Source: G963666705 sp963666705
Lineage (GTDB): Bacteria > Pseudomonadota > Alphaproteobacteria > CADEGL01
Length of the DNA: 64,000 nucleotides
Assembly: GCA_963666705.2 (NCBI GenBank)
Contig: CAXXKO010000029.1
Span: 124,001 to 188,000, forward strand
Direction of reading: 5' to 3'
This document shows positions 9,522 to 19,226 of the stretch, in pieces; the stretch's first letter is position 1, and each line of letters starts with the position of its first letter. The notes under the pieces are model-generated. The model saw only the letters and a list, made by a program, of their open reading frames with translations. It was not told the DNA's origin and did no database searches. The translations under genes and the position numbers were made by a program.

Positions 9522-10325
9522 TCAGGCCCTCGCCACGACCTCCCCCTGGGACAGGGCGAGGATTGTGTTCTTGGGCAGAGGTTGCCAGTCCTCGTCGGTG
9601 AGCGGCACCGAGGCCAAGAGCGTGACGGCCTGGATATCGCTGGTCACCGAAACGCCGCCGCCCGAGACGGTCTCTTGGGGTGCCCGACATCGCCGATTGA
9701 GAATGTGGAGGCCGGGAGGGCCGGTGGATCCGTCTTCCTGGTAGCGTTGGTTGGCCTGGACGAAGAGGTAGTCACCATCGGCGTAGAGGAAATTGGCCGA
9801 GCCCAGGGTGCGGGCTTGCTCGGCGAAAGCGGTGAAGACAGCCAGGCGTTGGTCCAAGGTTGGCGCGCCGCCATCCGACAGCCACAGGCCCTCCATGCGC
9901 GCCAGCAGGTTACAAAAGGCGTGCTCGGAATCGGTTTCGCCGATCGGACGGAAGTGGCCCAAGGCGAAGTCGGGGTGGTCGTGGACCCGCTCGAGCGTCC
10001 CGTTGTGCGCCAGGACGTGCATCTGGCCGCCCAGCTCACGCGCGAAAGGATGCGTGTTTTGCAGCCTGACGCCTCCCCGGGTGGCCCTGCGGATGTGCGA
10101 GATGATGGTGGTGCTGGAAAGATGGCGCGACTGGACGAAGCGAACCCAGTCGCTGTCGTGGGCGGCGCTGGTGTCCTTGATCAGGCGTGCGTCGTCCTCG
10201 CGGTAATAGGCGATGCCCCAGCCATCGGCGTTAGGCGCGCTGCCACCGCCGTGCTCGGCCAAGGTCTTGAGCGATAACGATACCGTGGCCGGCAGGCGGC
10301 TCGAGATGGCAAAAAGTTCGCACAT
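9522..10325 (-). CDS. Class II glutamine amidotransferase (YafJ-like)
   Basis: 267 residues. Cys2 follows the initiator Met, as the N-terminal-nucleophile family requires (MCELFAISS). GWGIAYY near 35, SHIRRATRG near 75, HNGT near 108 and ETDSEHAF near 131 match the glutaminase pocket. It would hydrolyse glutamine to release ammonia for an unknown acceptor; YafJ-type proteins are stand-alone glutaminase domains with poorly defined partners. Length is normal. It stands alone between broken genes. Confidence 0.9.
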   Translation of the reverse strand: MCELFAISSRLPATVSLSLKTLAEHGGGSAPNADGWGIAYYREDDARLIKDTSAAHDSDWVRFVQSRHLSSTTIISHIRRATRGGVRLQNTHPFARELGGQMHVLAHNGTLERVHDHPDFALGHFRPIGETDSEHAFCNLLARMEGLWLSDGGAPTLDQRLAVFTAFAEQARTLGSANFLYADGDYLFVQANQRYQEDGSTGPPGLHILNRRCRAPQETVSGGGVSVTSDIQAVTLLASVPLTDEDWQPLPKNTILALSQGEVVARA

Positions 10326-10357
10326 AAAGGCGCTTCCTCGAAAGTTTCGGGCAATCT

Positions 10358-10469
10358 GACATCGTCTGGGAAGGTTATCTGGCTTTCGACATTCAAGGCC
10401 AGCCTCTCATCGTGGTGCGGAATCGCGATGGCGAGCTCGGCGCTGTTCGCGGTATTTGTCCTTGTCGGC
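10358..10469 (+). pseudogene. Fragment of a Rieske [2Fe-2S] domain
   Basis: One frame reads YLAFDIQGQPLIVVRNRDGE followed by LGAVRGICPCR and a stop. This matches the strand-turn-strand before the first Cys-x-His of Rieske oxygenase domains, with the His changed to Arg. No start and no continuation are present. It is a relic of a ring-hydroxylating oxygenase. Confidence 0.65.
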
Positions 10470-11007
10470 TAGGCTTTGGCGCCCGAGGGAAACCTGTTGG
10501 TGGGTAATGCCCACTTAGCTGGTGTCCAATCCTCCAAATCGTCGCCTTTGGGTCAAAACCGGTCGTGGCAGACCTCGCCCAGCGGCGTCAGCTGTCCAAG
10601 GTAGAGCGGACCTCAAGGCCAAGAATGCGGACGTTCCCGCTCGAAGATCGGCTCTCAGGGTTAGAGCGGTCGTACCGGCGACGTGGCCCAAAACAGCGGC
10701 CAGAGGCTCGGCGTGAGGGGATAGGTCCTACCTCTTGGGTAGATCCCGCCCCGCACTCGAGGTCGCGCCCTGACGGCTTTCCTGTGCCGTCTGATGTGAA
10801 CGGCCGGCGAACGAATCCCCCCGCTATCCCCCCAATTTCCCCTCGTCGTTCCTGCCGCGTTCTGCCGCACTCTGCCGCATTCTGCCGCACACGGGTCGGG
10901 CTGCAAGGCCCGGAAATCCTCAGGAAAACGGCGGAAAACGGGGGTGTTGGTGGGGTGGATCAAACGCCTGGGAGCGCCCAGGTCAAGGGCGAGCGGCCTC
11001 TGGCGGC
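10470..11007. other. Non-coding or degraded stretch with a 10-bp tandem repeat
   Basis: No gene is supportable. At 10851-10890 four near-identical 10-base units (consensus tctgccgcan) lie in tandem. A frame on the plus strand from 10565 is open but has a low-complexity, arginine-rich product and no ribosome binding site. Confidence 0.5.
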
Positions 11008-11277
11008 CTAGTACCCACTTTCATAATTCCGTGTGCCATACGATCGCTTTTCCCGTCTCCTCGGTAGGTGGGGGCGCGCCGGCGATGCCGGGGCATCGTC
11101 CAGCGTCCCCGACGCCCCGAGGGGGCGGGAAAAGCGACCCGGTGGGCGGCGCCCCGAGGCCCCCGGACGTCGTCGCGCGACGCTTGTGATGCCCCGGCAT
11201 CACGGCGCGCCACGCTCCTAGCCGGGAACCTCGGGGCGCCGTCGTATGGCACACGGAATTATGAAAGTGGGTACTAG
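11008..11277. mobile_element. 270-bp MITE, copy 1
   Basis: It has perfect terminal inverted repeats of about 36 bases beginning ctagtacccactttcataat. Inside are two hairpin-forming blocks: one closed by cgcttttcccg/cgggaaaagcg, the other by ggcgccccgagg/cctcggggcgcc. Each carries a gatgcc..ggcatc palindrome. It has no coding capacity. Copy 2 at 30188-30457 is the same length and is inserted in the opposite orientation. A TA or CTAG target is possible but not proven. Confidence 0.9.
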
Positions 11278-11301
11278 GGCGTCCTACGCCCCGCGCGGGC
11301 G

Positions 11302-12099
11302 TCACGCCGTCGCCGTCACCACGAACTGGGGCGCCAATGCGAGGTAGGTGCCGGCCGCGGCCGCGCCCTCGATGATGCCCAGGATATCGTCGACCCGGCC
11401 CGCCTCGATGCGCCCGCTCTCGCGCGCGAACTCGGCCAGATTGCGGATCATGGGGAGGAGGCGCCCTTCGGTGTCGGGCCTGGTCACGACCTCGAGCGCC
11501 ACCCGCGCGAAACCGGCCCGGCCGGCGATACCGTAGAGCTTGCGGCCGATGTCCGGGGTCCGGCAGGCGTGGCCCGCGGCGGCGATCAGATCCGCCCAAG
11601 CCTGTGTCGGCGCCGGCTCGACCACCATCAACGGCCAGTCCCCCTCGATCATGTGGGCCTTGCCGCCGGGCTTGAGGACGCGCTTGAATTCACCGAGGCA
11701 CGCGAGCGGATCGTCGACATAGATGATGGTGTTGCGGGCCAGGACGCGGTCGAGGATGCCGTCCGCCAGCGGCAGGGCGGCGCGGCCCGTTTGGTGGATC
11801 GAGATGCGGTCGGCGAGGCCCTTGGACGCGGCCCTCTCTCTCGCTCGGGCGATGAAATCCAGATTGATGTCGAGGGCGTGGACCTGCCCCCCCGGCCCGA
11901 CCCAGCCCGCGAGCTCGACCGCCATATGGCCGGGGCCGCAGCCGAAGTCGGCGACGACCTGGCCGGGCCGGACGTCGGCGGACGCATAGAGCGGCGCCGA
12001 CGCCGGGTCCCATGCGAATATCTCGTCGTAGCGCGCGAGGCTTTCGGCGTCGAGCGCGGTCCAGCGGTTCTCGTAAGCGGCTTCCCCGTCCCCGTCCAT
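11302..12099 (-). CDS. SAM-dependent methyltransferase
   Basis: 265 residues from the ATG at 12099. Motif I VVADFGCGPGH is at 48-58, an acidic loop HALDINLDF about 20 residues later, and the post-motif RVLARNTIIYVDDP after that: a class I Rossmann-like methyltransferase of the Methyltransf_11/25 type. The substrate is unknown. The frame is open further upstream into the UspA gene, but the ATG just before the conserved region is the natural start. It is 29 bp downstream of the UspA gene, so probably co-transcribed. The segment after motif IV (KRVLKPGGKAHMIEGDWPL) is intact. Confidence 0.88.
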   Translation of the reverse strand: MDGDGEAAYENRWTALDAESLARYDEIFAWDPASAPLYASADVRPGQVVADFGCGPGHMAVELAGWVGPGGQVHALDINLDFIARARERAASKGLADRISIHQTGRAALPLADGILDRVLARNTIIYVDDPLACLGEFKRVLKPGGKAHMIEGDWPLMVVEPAPTQAWADLIAAAGHACRTPDIGRKLYGIAGRAGFARVALEVVTRPDTEGRLLPMIRNLAEFARESGRIEAGRVDDILGIIEGAAAAGTYLALAPQFVVTATA

Positions 12100-12128
12100 G
12101 GCGGCGCGTGCGCTGCCCGCCGCCCCGC

Positions 12129-12986
12129 CTAATGCGCCATCAGGATCGGGATCTCGGCGTTGGCCAGGATGGTGCTGGTGGCGCCGCCGAAGATCATCTG
12201 GCGCAGCCGGCTGTGGGTATAGGCGCCCTTGAACATGAGGTCGGCACCGAGCTTCGCCGCCTCCTCCAGCATCGATTCGCCGGGGCCGCGGCCGGCGGCG
12301 CTGGCGTCGTGGAACTCGGCCGGGACGCCGTTGCGCACCAGGTACTGGGCCATCTGGGCGCCCGTCGGGCCGGGCACCATGGTCTCCTCGACGGCGAGCA
12401 CCTTGACCAGCTTGGCCTCCTTGAGGAGGCGCATGCCAAAGGCGATGGTTCGCGCCGTCTCGGTGCTGCCGTTCCACGCGACGACGATGGTCTCGCCGAG
12501 CACCTTGGGCGCCGTGGGCGGGGCGATGAGGATGGGCCGGCCGCTTTCGAACAGGGCCGCTTCCAGGGTCGCCATGGCCGGGGTCAGGGTGCCGCGCATG
12601 GGCCGGCCCACCACCACCAGGTCGAAGATGCGGCCGTAGCTGCCGACCACGTCGTCGCCGGGGGCGATCTCCTCGAGCCAGCCCGCCATGGGCGCTTCCA
12701 CGGCCCCGTCGGGCCGGCCGCGCGCGACGCCGTGCTCGGACATGAAGGCGTCGTAGAGGTTGCGGGCCTGGACCGTGCGCTCCTGGTCCTGGCGCTCGAA
12801 GCTCTCGACCAGATCGGGCGTGGCCGCGACCAGGCCGGCGGCGCCGGCGGCGACGACGCCCGGCAGGGCGGGGCGCACGTGGAGGCCCTCGATATAGCTG
12901 CCGAACCGCCGCGCGACGTGCAGCGCCGTCTCGAGCATGGAGTCGAGCGCCTCGCTCTCCTCGACTGGCACCAGAATCGTTTTCAT
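12129..12986 (-). CDS. Tandem universal stress protein (two UspA domains)
   Basis: 285 residues. The first domain starts MKTILVPVEES. The second starts near residue 165 (ETIVVAWNGSTETARTIAFG) and ends with the UspA signature SRLRQMIFGGATSTILANAE, including the Gly-x-x-Ser/Thr phosphate-binding stretch. Tandem UspA proteins bind ATP or AMP and respond to stress. It is divergent from the aldo/keto reductase, the two starts lying about 90 bp apart, and upstream of the methyltransferase on the same strand. Confidence 0.9.
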   Translation of the reverse strand: MKTILVPVEESEALDSMLETALHVARRFGSYIEGLHVRPALPGVVAAGAAGLVAATPDLVESFERQDQERTVQARNLYDAFMSEHGVARGRPDGAVEAPMAGWLEEIAPGDDVVGSYGRIFDLVVVGRPMRGTLTPAMATLEAALFESGRPILIAPPTAPKVLGETIVVAWNGSTETARTIAFGMRLLKEAKLVKVLAVEETMVPGPTGAQMAQYLVRNGVPAEFHDASAAGRGPGESMLEEAAKLGADLMFKGAYTHSRLRQMIFGGATSTILANAEIPILMAH

Positions 12987-13077
12987 GGACTTACCTGTCG
13001 GCTATGTGTGTCTTCCCATGGGCGCCATTATACGACCACCGGGGCGAAATGCGAATCCACGCGGGCGGGAGGCTATC

Positions 13078-13926
13078 TTGACGGACGGAGCTGGCGGCGG
13101 CCGCGTGGTGGCGGCGCGCGGCGGCATGCGGATGCCCAGGCTCGGCATGGGCACCTGGTACATGGGGGAGGATCGCGCCCGGCGGGGCCAGGAGCTCGCC
13201 GCCCTCGGCCTCGATTCCGGCATGACGCTCATCGACACGGCCGAGATGTACGGGAGTGGCGCGGCGGAGGAACTGGTGGGCGAGGCAATCCGCGGCCGGC
13301 GCGACGCGGTCTTCCTGGTCTCCAAGGTCCTGCCCCACAACGCCTCGCGCGCGGGCACGGCTCTGGCGGCCGAGCGCAGCCTCGCACGGCTCGGCACCGA
13401 CCGCATCGACCTCTACCTCCTGCACTGGCACGGCCTGCACCCGCTCGAGGACACCCTCGAAGCGTTCGCGGAACTGGTCGCGGCGGGCAAGATCCTGCAC
13501 TACGGCGTCAGCAACTTCGACTCGGGCGACATGACCGCGCTCGAGGCGCTCCCGGGCGGGGCGGCCGTTGCCGCCAACCAGGTCATGTACAACCTCGCGC
13601 GCCGGGGGGTTGAGCGGCGCCTCCTGCCCTGGTGCGGGGACCGGGGCGTGGCACTCATGGTCTATTCCCCGCTCGACCACGGGCGCCTGGCCGCGCGGCC
13701 CGCCCTCGACGACGTCGCGGCGCGCCACGGGGTCACGCCCGAATGCGTCGCTATCGCGTGGGGCATGCGCGAAGACATCGCCGCCTCCATCCCCAAGGCC
13801 TCCAGCCCCGAGCACGTGCGCGCCAACGCGGCGGCGCTCGACCTCACTCTCGACGCCGAAGACTTGGCCGCCCTCGACGCGGCCTACCCCGCCCCGACCC
13901 GCGACGTGCCCCTCGACATGCTGTGA
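13078..13926 (+). CDS. Aldo/keto reductase
   Basis: 282 residues if started at TTG 13078, which has gggagg five bases upstream. An in-frame ATG at 13018 would add 20 residues unlike the family. The catalytic tetrad is visible: Asp53 and Tyr58 in LIDTAEMYG, Lys83 in FLVSKVLP and His116 in LYLLHWHG. The phosphate-binding region is near the C-terminus (SIPKASSPEHVRANA). It is an NADPH-dependent carbonyl reductase of unknown substrate, intact and complete. Confidence 0.88.
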   Translation: MTDGAGGGRVVAARGGMRMPRLGMGTWYMGEDRARRGQELAALGLDSGMTLIDTAEMYGSGAAEELVGEAIRGRRDAVFLVSKVLPHNASRAGTALAAERSLARLGTDRIDLYLLHWHGLHPLEDTLEAFAELVAAGKILHYGVSNFDSGDMTALEALPGGAAVAANQVMYNLARRGVERRLLPWCGDRGVALMVYSPLDHGRLAARPALDDVAARHGVTPECVAIAWGMREDIAASIPKASSPEHVRANAAALDLTLDAEDLAALDAAYPAPTRDVPLDML

Positions 13927-14021
13927 CCGCCGTCCTTCACCCAGGCCGGGTCGCAAACGGACAAATCGGGATATACTCGATGCACTAGCTTCGCGCGGGG
14001 CATAGAACGAGGAGCCGGGGG

Positions 14022-16457
14022 ATGAAGACCCATGCACGGGTGGTGGTGATCGGCGGCGGCGTGGTCGGCGTCAGCACCCTCTACCACCTCACCAAGAAGG
14101 GCTGGTCGGATGTGGTGCTGGTCGAGCGCGCGGACCTGACCCACGGCTCGACCTGGCACGCCGCCGGCCTCCTGCCCCTCTTCAACATGAGCTACAGCGT
14201 CGGCCAGCTCCACAAATACAGCGTCGACCTCTACAAGCGCCTGGAGGCCGAGACAGGCCAGGACGTGGGCTTCCACGTCACCGGCAACCTCCGCCTCGCC
14301 ACCAACCGCGACCGCATGGACGAGTACCTCAAATATTGCGGCACCGCGAACACCATCGGCGTGCCCTTCGAGATGATCGGCCCGGCGGAGGTCAAGGCGC
14401 TTTGGCCCCTCTGCAACACAGATGGCCTCGTGGGCGCGCTCTTCCACCCGGACGACGGCCATATAGCCCCCGCCGACCTCACCATGGCCCTGGCCAAGGG
14501 CGCGCGGGACGGGGGCGCGGAGATCCACCGCCGCACGGAAGTCACGGGGATCGAGTGCGGGCCGAACGGCGAATGGCTCGTGCGCACCAACAATGGCGAC
14601 ATCACGGCCGAGCATGTGGTGACGGCGACCGGCGCCTGGGCGCGCCAGGTGGGCTTGTTGGCCGGGGTCGATATCCCCACCATCCCCGTCGAGCACCAAT
14701 TCATCGTCACGGAAGAGATCCCCGAGCTCGTCGCGCGCAAGGAAGCCGGCCTGCCCGAGATGGCCGTCCTGCGGGAGAGCGACGCCTCCTACTACATGCG
14801 CGAGGAGCGCCAGGGCCTCATCCTCGGCCCTTACGAGATCGGCGCCCCCGCCTGGGCCATAGACGGCGTGCCCGAGGGCTTCGGGCAGGAGCTGCTGCCC
14901 CCGGACCTGGAGCGCCTCGAGCCCCATATCGAGGCCGCCATCGCCCGCGTGCCGGTGTTCGGTGACGCGGGCATCAAGGACACCATCAACGGCCCCATCC
15001 CCTATACGCCCGACGGCAGCCCCCTCGTCGGCCCCGCCCACGGGGTGCGCAACTTCTGGCTCAACGAGGGCCACAGCTTCGGCATCACCGCCGCCGGCGG
15101 CGCCGGCTGGCAGCTCGCCGAGTGGATCACCGAGGGCGAGCCCGGCATCGACATGCTCGACCTCGACCCGCGGCGCTTCGGCGCCTATGCCAACCGCAAC
15201 TACCTGGTGGCCAAGAACGAGGAGGCCTACCGCCACGTCTTCGTCACCCACTTCCCGGACGAGGAGCGCCCCGCCGCCCGCCCGGCCAAGACGAGCCCCT
15301 GCCACGACCGCCTCGACGCCCTGGGCGCGGTCTGGGGCCAGCGTTACGGGTGGGAGCGTCCCAACTGGTTCGCCCCCGCCGGTGTGGCGCGCGAGGACGT
15401 GTGGAGCTTCCGGCGCACCAACTATTTCGCGCCCGTGGGTGCCGAGTGCCGCGCCGTGCGCCAGGGGGTCGGCCTCATCGACCTCTCGAGCTTCTCCAAG
15501 TTCGAGGCCGAGGGGCCGGGGGCCGAGGCGTGGCTCGACCGCCTCGTCGCCAACAACCTGCCCAAGAAGGTCGGCCGCATCCAGCTCTGCCACGCCCTCG
15601 CGCCCTCGGGCGGCGTGCGCTCGGAATTCACCATCACCCGTCTCGCGCCCGAGCGCTTCATGCTCATCAGCTCGGGCGCCGCCGAGCGCTTCGACGGCGA
15701 CTTCCTCGCCAAGGCCCTGCCGCGCGACGGCAGCGTGCGCCTCGTCAACGTGACCACCCAGCGCGGCACCTTCGTCGTCGCCGGCCCCCGCGCCCGCGAC
15801 CTCCTGGCCAAGGTGACCGAGGCCGACCTTTCGGGCGCGGCCTTCCCCTGGCTCACGGGCCAGACCATTAATGTCGGCCTCGCCGCCGACGTCCGTGCCC
15901 TGCGCGTAAACTTCGTGGGCGACCTGGGCTGGGAGCTGCACCATCCGATCGAATACCAGAACCACATCTTCGATGCCCTGGTGGCGGCGGGCGCGGAGTT
16001 CGGCATCGCCATGATCGGCATGCGCGCCATGGACAGCTTGCGCATCGAGAAGTCCTACCGCATGTGGGGCCAGGACCTGACGGTCGAATACTCGCCCTTC
16101 GAAGCCGGCCTCGACCGCTTCGTGCGCCTGAACAAAGGCGACTTCACCGGCCGCGACGCCCTCGTGGCCCAGCAGCAGTCCGGCATCCCCCAACGCTTCG
16201 TGACCCTAGCCGTCGACGCCGCCGACGCCGACTGCGGCGGCAACGAGCCGCTCTACCTGGGCGAAGAGATGGTCGGCCGCGTCACCGCCGGCGCCTACGG
16301 CCACCATGTGGGCCAGAGCCTGGCGCTAGCCTACGTGAAGCCGGAGGTAGCCGAGGTGGGCACGGCGCTGGAGGTGGTGGTTTTGGGCGAGCGAAGGGGG
16401 GCGGTGGTGGTGCCGGAATCGCCGTACGACGAGGAGAACGAGAGCTTAAGGGGGTAG
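14022..16457 (+). CDS. Dimethylglycine/sarcosine dehydrogenase-like FAD protein with GcvT domains
   Basis: 811 residues. The N-terminal DAO fold has the FAD motif VVVIGGGVVG (7-16) and STWHAAGL, where His46 aligns with the residue that carries covalent FAD in dimethylglycine dehydrogenase. The C-terminal half has GcvT (aminomethyltransferase) regions (RTNYFAPVGAECRAVRQGVG and RVNFVGDLGWELHHP), which pass the methyl-derived one-carbon unit to tetrahydrofolate. Ribosome binding site gaggagccggggg precedes the ATG. It probably demethylates an N-methylated amine; the exact substrate is unknown. IS256-b lies 41 bp after the stop. Confidence 0.9.
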   Translation: MKTHARVVVIGGGVVGVSTLYHLTKKGWSDVVLVERADLTHGSTWHAAGLLPLFNMSYSVGQLHKYSVDLYKRLEAETGQDVGFHVTGNLRLATNRDRMDEYLKYCGTANTIGVPFEMIGPAEVKALWPLCNTDGLVGALFHPDDGHIAPADLTMALAKGARDGGAEIHRRTEVTGIECGPNGEWLVRTNNGDITAEHVVTATGAWARQVGLLAGVDIPTIPVEHQFIVTEEIPELVARKEAGLPEMAVLRESDASYYMREERQGLILGPYEIGAPAWAIDGVPEGFGQELLPPDLERLEPHIEAAIARVPVFGDAGIKDTINGPIPYTPDGSPLVGPAHGVRNFWLNEGHSFGITAAGGAGWQLAEWITEGEPGIDMLDLDPRRFGAYANRNYLVAKNEEAYRHVFVTHFPDEERPAARPAKTSPCHDRLDALGAVWGQRYGWERPNWFAPAGVAREDVWSFRRTNYFAPVGAECRAVRQGVGLIDLSSFSKFEAEGPGAEAWLDRLVANNLPKKVGRIQLCHALAPSGGVRSEFTITRLAPERFMLISSGAAERFDGDFLAKALPRDGSVRLVNVTTQRGTFVVAGPRARDLLAKVTEADLSGAAFPWLTGQTINVGLAADVRALRVNFVGDLGWELHHPIEYQNHIFDALVAAGAEFGIAMIGMRAMDSLRIEKSYRMWGQDLTVEYSPFEAGLDRFVRLNKGDFTGRDALVAQQQSGIPQRFVTLAVDAADADCGGNEPLYLGEEMVGRVTAGAYGHHVGQSLALAYVKPEVAEVGTALEVVVLGERRGAVVVPESPYDEENESLRG

Positions 16458-16498
16458 GGGGAGAGGGAAGGATCGAGTAGTTGCCGCCTCTGTACAAC

Positions 16499-17890
16499 GA
16501 GCTATGGCTGAATCTTGGTGACGGTATGGGTCAGGCGGCGGCTTGCGGTTGTTGCCTGACGGCTTCGATGCCGTCGATGAACTTTACACCGACGATCAGC
16601 TTGGGCAACTGGTTGTGTCCGTCGAGGCGGCGCCAACTGTTTTGTGCCCCCTGGGTGAGCTTGAAGACCATGGCGAGCGCCGTCTTGTTGGAGAGGCATC
16701 CCTTGGATCGCACGGTACGGTGTCGCACGGTGGCGAATGTGCTTTCGATGGGGTTGGTTGTCCGCAGGTGCTTCCAATGCTCGGCGGGAAAGTCGTAGAA
16801 CGCCAGCAGCGTTTCGCGATCCTTGGCCAGGCATGCAGCCGCCTTTTCGTATTTGACGGCGTAGGTCTCGATGAAGGTGTCGAAGGCGTTGTCTGCGTCG
16901 CTCCTGGTCTCGGCCATCCAGATGTCCTGGAGAGCACGCTTTGCCTTCGATTGCTGGCTCTTGGGCAGCTTGTTCAAGACGTTCGCGGTCTTGTGCACCC
17001 AACAGCGCTGGCCGCGCGTCCGGGACCACACTTCCTCGATCGCCTTCCAGAAGCCGAGCGCGCCGTCGGCGACCGCGAGTTCAGGCCCCATCGCGAGCCC
17101 GCGCCGCTTGAGGTCGAGCAGCAGCTCGCGCCATGATTGGGTGCTCTCGCGCACGCCGTCGATGAGGCCGACGAGTTCCTTCTTGCCCTCGGGCGTCGCG
17201 CCGATGATGACCAACAGGCATTGCGCGTCGTCCTCGAGCCGGGCCTGCACGTGGATGCCGTCGGCCCAGAAGTAGACGTAGCGCCGGGCCGACAGATCCC
17301 GCTTCAGCCAGTGTGCGTGCTCCCCCGCCCAGACTTCGGTGAGCCGCGCGATGGACGAGGCCGAGAGGCCGCCGGCGTCCGGCCCGAGTAAGGCCGCCAG
17401 CGCCTCGGTGAAGTCGCCGGTGGAGATGCCCTTGAGGTAGAGGATGGGGATCAGGACCTCGAGGCTCTTCGAGCGCCGCGCATAAGGCGGCAGCAGCGCC
17501 GAGGAGAAGCGGATGCGATCGGCGCCCAGCCCCGTGCGGTCGCGGACCCGTGGCCCGCGAACCGCGACCGGGCCGATGCCGGTCATGATCTCGCGTTCCG
17601 GCAGATGACCGTGGCGCACCAGCCGTTGGCGGCCTTCATCGGTGCGCTCCTCGGCGTGGCTCCCGAGGAACGCGGCCACCTCGGCCTCGACCGCTTGGGC
17701 CAAAAGGGAACGGGCGCCGTTGCGCAGCACCTCGGTCAACGGATCGGAAAACGTCGATGGCTGGGAAAGCTTCAAAACGTTATTGTCGGTCACGGCGTAT
17801 CACTCCTTTGCTGGAGAAGTGGAGGCTCAATCACCCCCACGATACGCCACCTTAACCCTTCACGCCGTCACCAACTTCTGGCCATAGCTC
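16499..17890 (-). mobile_element. IS256-family element, copy b (complete)
   Basis: 1392 bp with ends gagctatggc and gccatagctc. The 9-bp target duplication ctgtacaac is at 16490-16498 and 17891-17899. Confidence 0.98.
16531..17793 (-). CDS. IS256-family transposase (copy b)
   Basis: 420 residues from a GTG start, same as copy c. The mutator-type DDE core is visible in YFWADGIHVQARLEDDAQC (first Asp), LAVADGALGFWKAIEE (second Asp) and TNPIESTFATVRHRT (Glu). Intact. Confidence 0.97.
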   Translation of the reverse strand: MTDNNVLKLSQPSTFSDPLTEVLRNGARSLLAQAVEAEVAAFLGSHAEERTDEGRQRLVRHGHLPEREIMTGIGPVAVRGPRVRDRTGLGADRIRFSSALLPPYARRSKSLEVLIPILYLKGISTGDFTEALAALLGPDAGGLSASSIARLTEVWAGEHAHWLKRDLSARRYVYFWADGIHVQARLEDDAQCLLVIIGATPEGKKELVGLIDGVRESTQSWRELLLDLKRRGLAMGPELAVADGALGFWKAIEEVWSRTRGQRCWVHKTANVLNKLPKSQQSKAKRALQDIWMAETRSDADNAFDTFIETYAVKYEKAAACLAKDRETLLAFYDFPAEHWKHLRTTNPIESTFATVRHRTVRSKGCLSNKTALAMVFKLTQGAQNSWRRLDGHNQLPKLIVGVKFIDGIEAVRQQPQAAA

Positions 17891-18002
17891 CTGTACAACC
17901 GGAACACCGACGCATGGAAATATCGACTGCTGGTGTTTAACGTCTTTGTACGCCAGATTGGTCATCGGGCGATTTCGCTCTATAACAATCTGATATAATT
18001 AG

Positions 18003-19077
18003 CGTCCCTATCCGGTTAAGGCAGGTCGTGCGCCCTGGGGTTGCAAGCCGTGGATCAACTGGCGGTATGTGATGGTTGGCCGGGCCATGGCGCGGCTCAG
18101 GACGAAGTCGCCGAGGTCGTCGATCCGCCGGCGGCGGTTGAAGCGATAGGCCCATTCCCGGCCATAGCGCGGCAAGTGCTTGGCGCTGACGCCATGGTAG
18201 GTGCCGTTGAGCCAGGTCTTGAGGTTGCTGAACAGGACGTGGATGATCGGCATCTGCGTCTCGGCGTTCTTGCCTTGGCCTTGGACGGTGGGCTGGTGCC
18301 GGTAGACGGCGCCGAGCCCGGCATAGCCCTTGAAATCGTCGGTCAGCAGGCGCGCGCCCGGCGTCACGGCGGCCCGCACGAAGCCGCCGAGCTGCTCGGC
18401 ATTGGCCCGGGGCAGGATGGCAAGCCGCGCCCGGCCGGCGACGAAGCCGCTGCCCTCGACCCCCTTGCCCGGCGCCACCGCCACCTTCTCCACCGCCAGC
18501 ACGAGCAGGCTCTTGTTGGCATTGGCCATCCCGCGGCCCCGGCTCTCGGGCTTGCCGCGCCCGCCGTAGTAGCTCTCATCGACCTCGACCATGCCGTCCA
18601 GCAACGCCTCCGGCCGCTCCGCCAAGCCATGGCGCAGCTTGTGAGCCATCAGCCATGCGGTCTCATAGCGAAGCCCCAGCTCGCGCGCCAGGAACGGGGC
18701 CGAGACCCCGCGCTTGTCCCGCCCCATCAACCACGCCGCCAGGAACCATTTGGGCAACGGTGTGCGGGTGCGGTGGAAGATGGTTCCCGCCGTCACCGAC
18801 TCTTGACGACCGCAAGCCGCGCATTCGAAGACGCGCGCCCGCGCCTTGTGCCGATAGCCCCGCCGGTGCCCGCAGCGGGCGCACGCAAACCCAGACGGCC
18901 AGCGTCGATCCGCCAAGGCCAGGATGCACGATTCCTCGTCTCGGTAGCGCTCTTGGAACGTCAACAAGCCGCTCATGCCCTGTCTCCCGACCAATCCTCA
19001 GAGGCGGGAACAGTACACCCTTAGAGCGAACATATAAAGAACACTCGGTCGCTACCTGCATTAACCGGATAGGGACG
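18003..19077 (-). mobile_element. IS1595-family element (type b), copy 1
   Basis: 1075 bp with inverted ends cgtccctatccggttaa. The 8-bp target duplication ataattag is at 17995-18002 and 19078-19085. Copy 2 is at 53656-54730. It differs from type a in protein and ends, although both share the core tatccggtt at the tips. Confidence 0.97.
18008..18976 (-). CDS. IS1595-family transposase (type b), copy 1
   Basis: 322 residues from the ATG at 18976, preceded by gggagac. Zinc ribbon CARCGHRRG...CAACG is at about 33-58. The ISXO2-like core has MVEVDESYYGGRG, LLTDDFKGYAGLG and FSNLKTWLNGTYHGVSAKHL. A TTG 18 bases further upstream is possible but has no ribosome binding site. Confidence 0.95.
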   Translation of the reverse strand: MSGLLTFQERYRDEESCILALADRRWPSGFACARCGHRRGYRHKARARVFECAACGRQESVTAGTIFHRTRTPLPKWFLAAWLMGRDKRGVSAPFLARELGLRYETAWLMAHKLRHGLAERPEALLDGMVEVDESYYGGRGKPESRGRGMANANKSLLVLAVEKVAVAPGKGVEGSGFVAGRARLAILPRANAEQLGGFVRAAVTPGARLLTDDFKGYAGLGAVYRHQPTVQGQGKNAETQMPIIHVLFSNLKTWLNGTYHGVSAKHLPRYGREWAYRFNRRRRIDDLGDFVLSRAMARPTITYRQLIHGLQPQGARPALTG

Positions 19078-19226
19078 ATAATTAGTGCTATCAGCCAAAA
19101 TTTTCGTCGTCGTGATCCGTGTTTCCCGCACGTTATTCGGGGTTAGCACGTCCAAAGAGGTCGAAATTAGCGTCAAGCGTCCATACATTGTATCTGATAC
19201 CAAGAATACAAGCCTGACGGTCGAGT

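Noticed and set aside
10851..10890. Possible CRISPR-like array
   Set aside because: The units are 10 bases, contiguous and without spacers; it is a simple tandem repeat.
11021..11599. Open frames inside the MITE and across its edge
   Set aside because: They are open only because of GC-rich palindromes; no codon pattern or start site, and the two MITE copies give different products from each edge.
12012..13613. Plus-strand frame of about 530 codons across the methyltransferase, UspA and aldo/keto reductase region
   Set aside because: It is antisense to UspA and the methyltransferase and out of frame with the aldo/keto reductase, all of which have clear motifs.
13884..16193. Long open minus-strand frame opposite the dimethylglycine-dehydrogenase-like gene
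   Set aside because: It is rich in G, A, H, V and E residues as expected of antisense frames in GC-rich DNA and has no recognisable motif; the plus-strand protein is clearly real.
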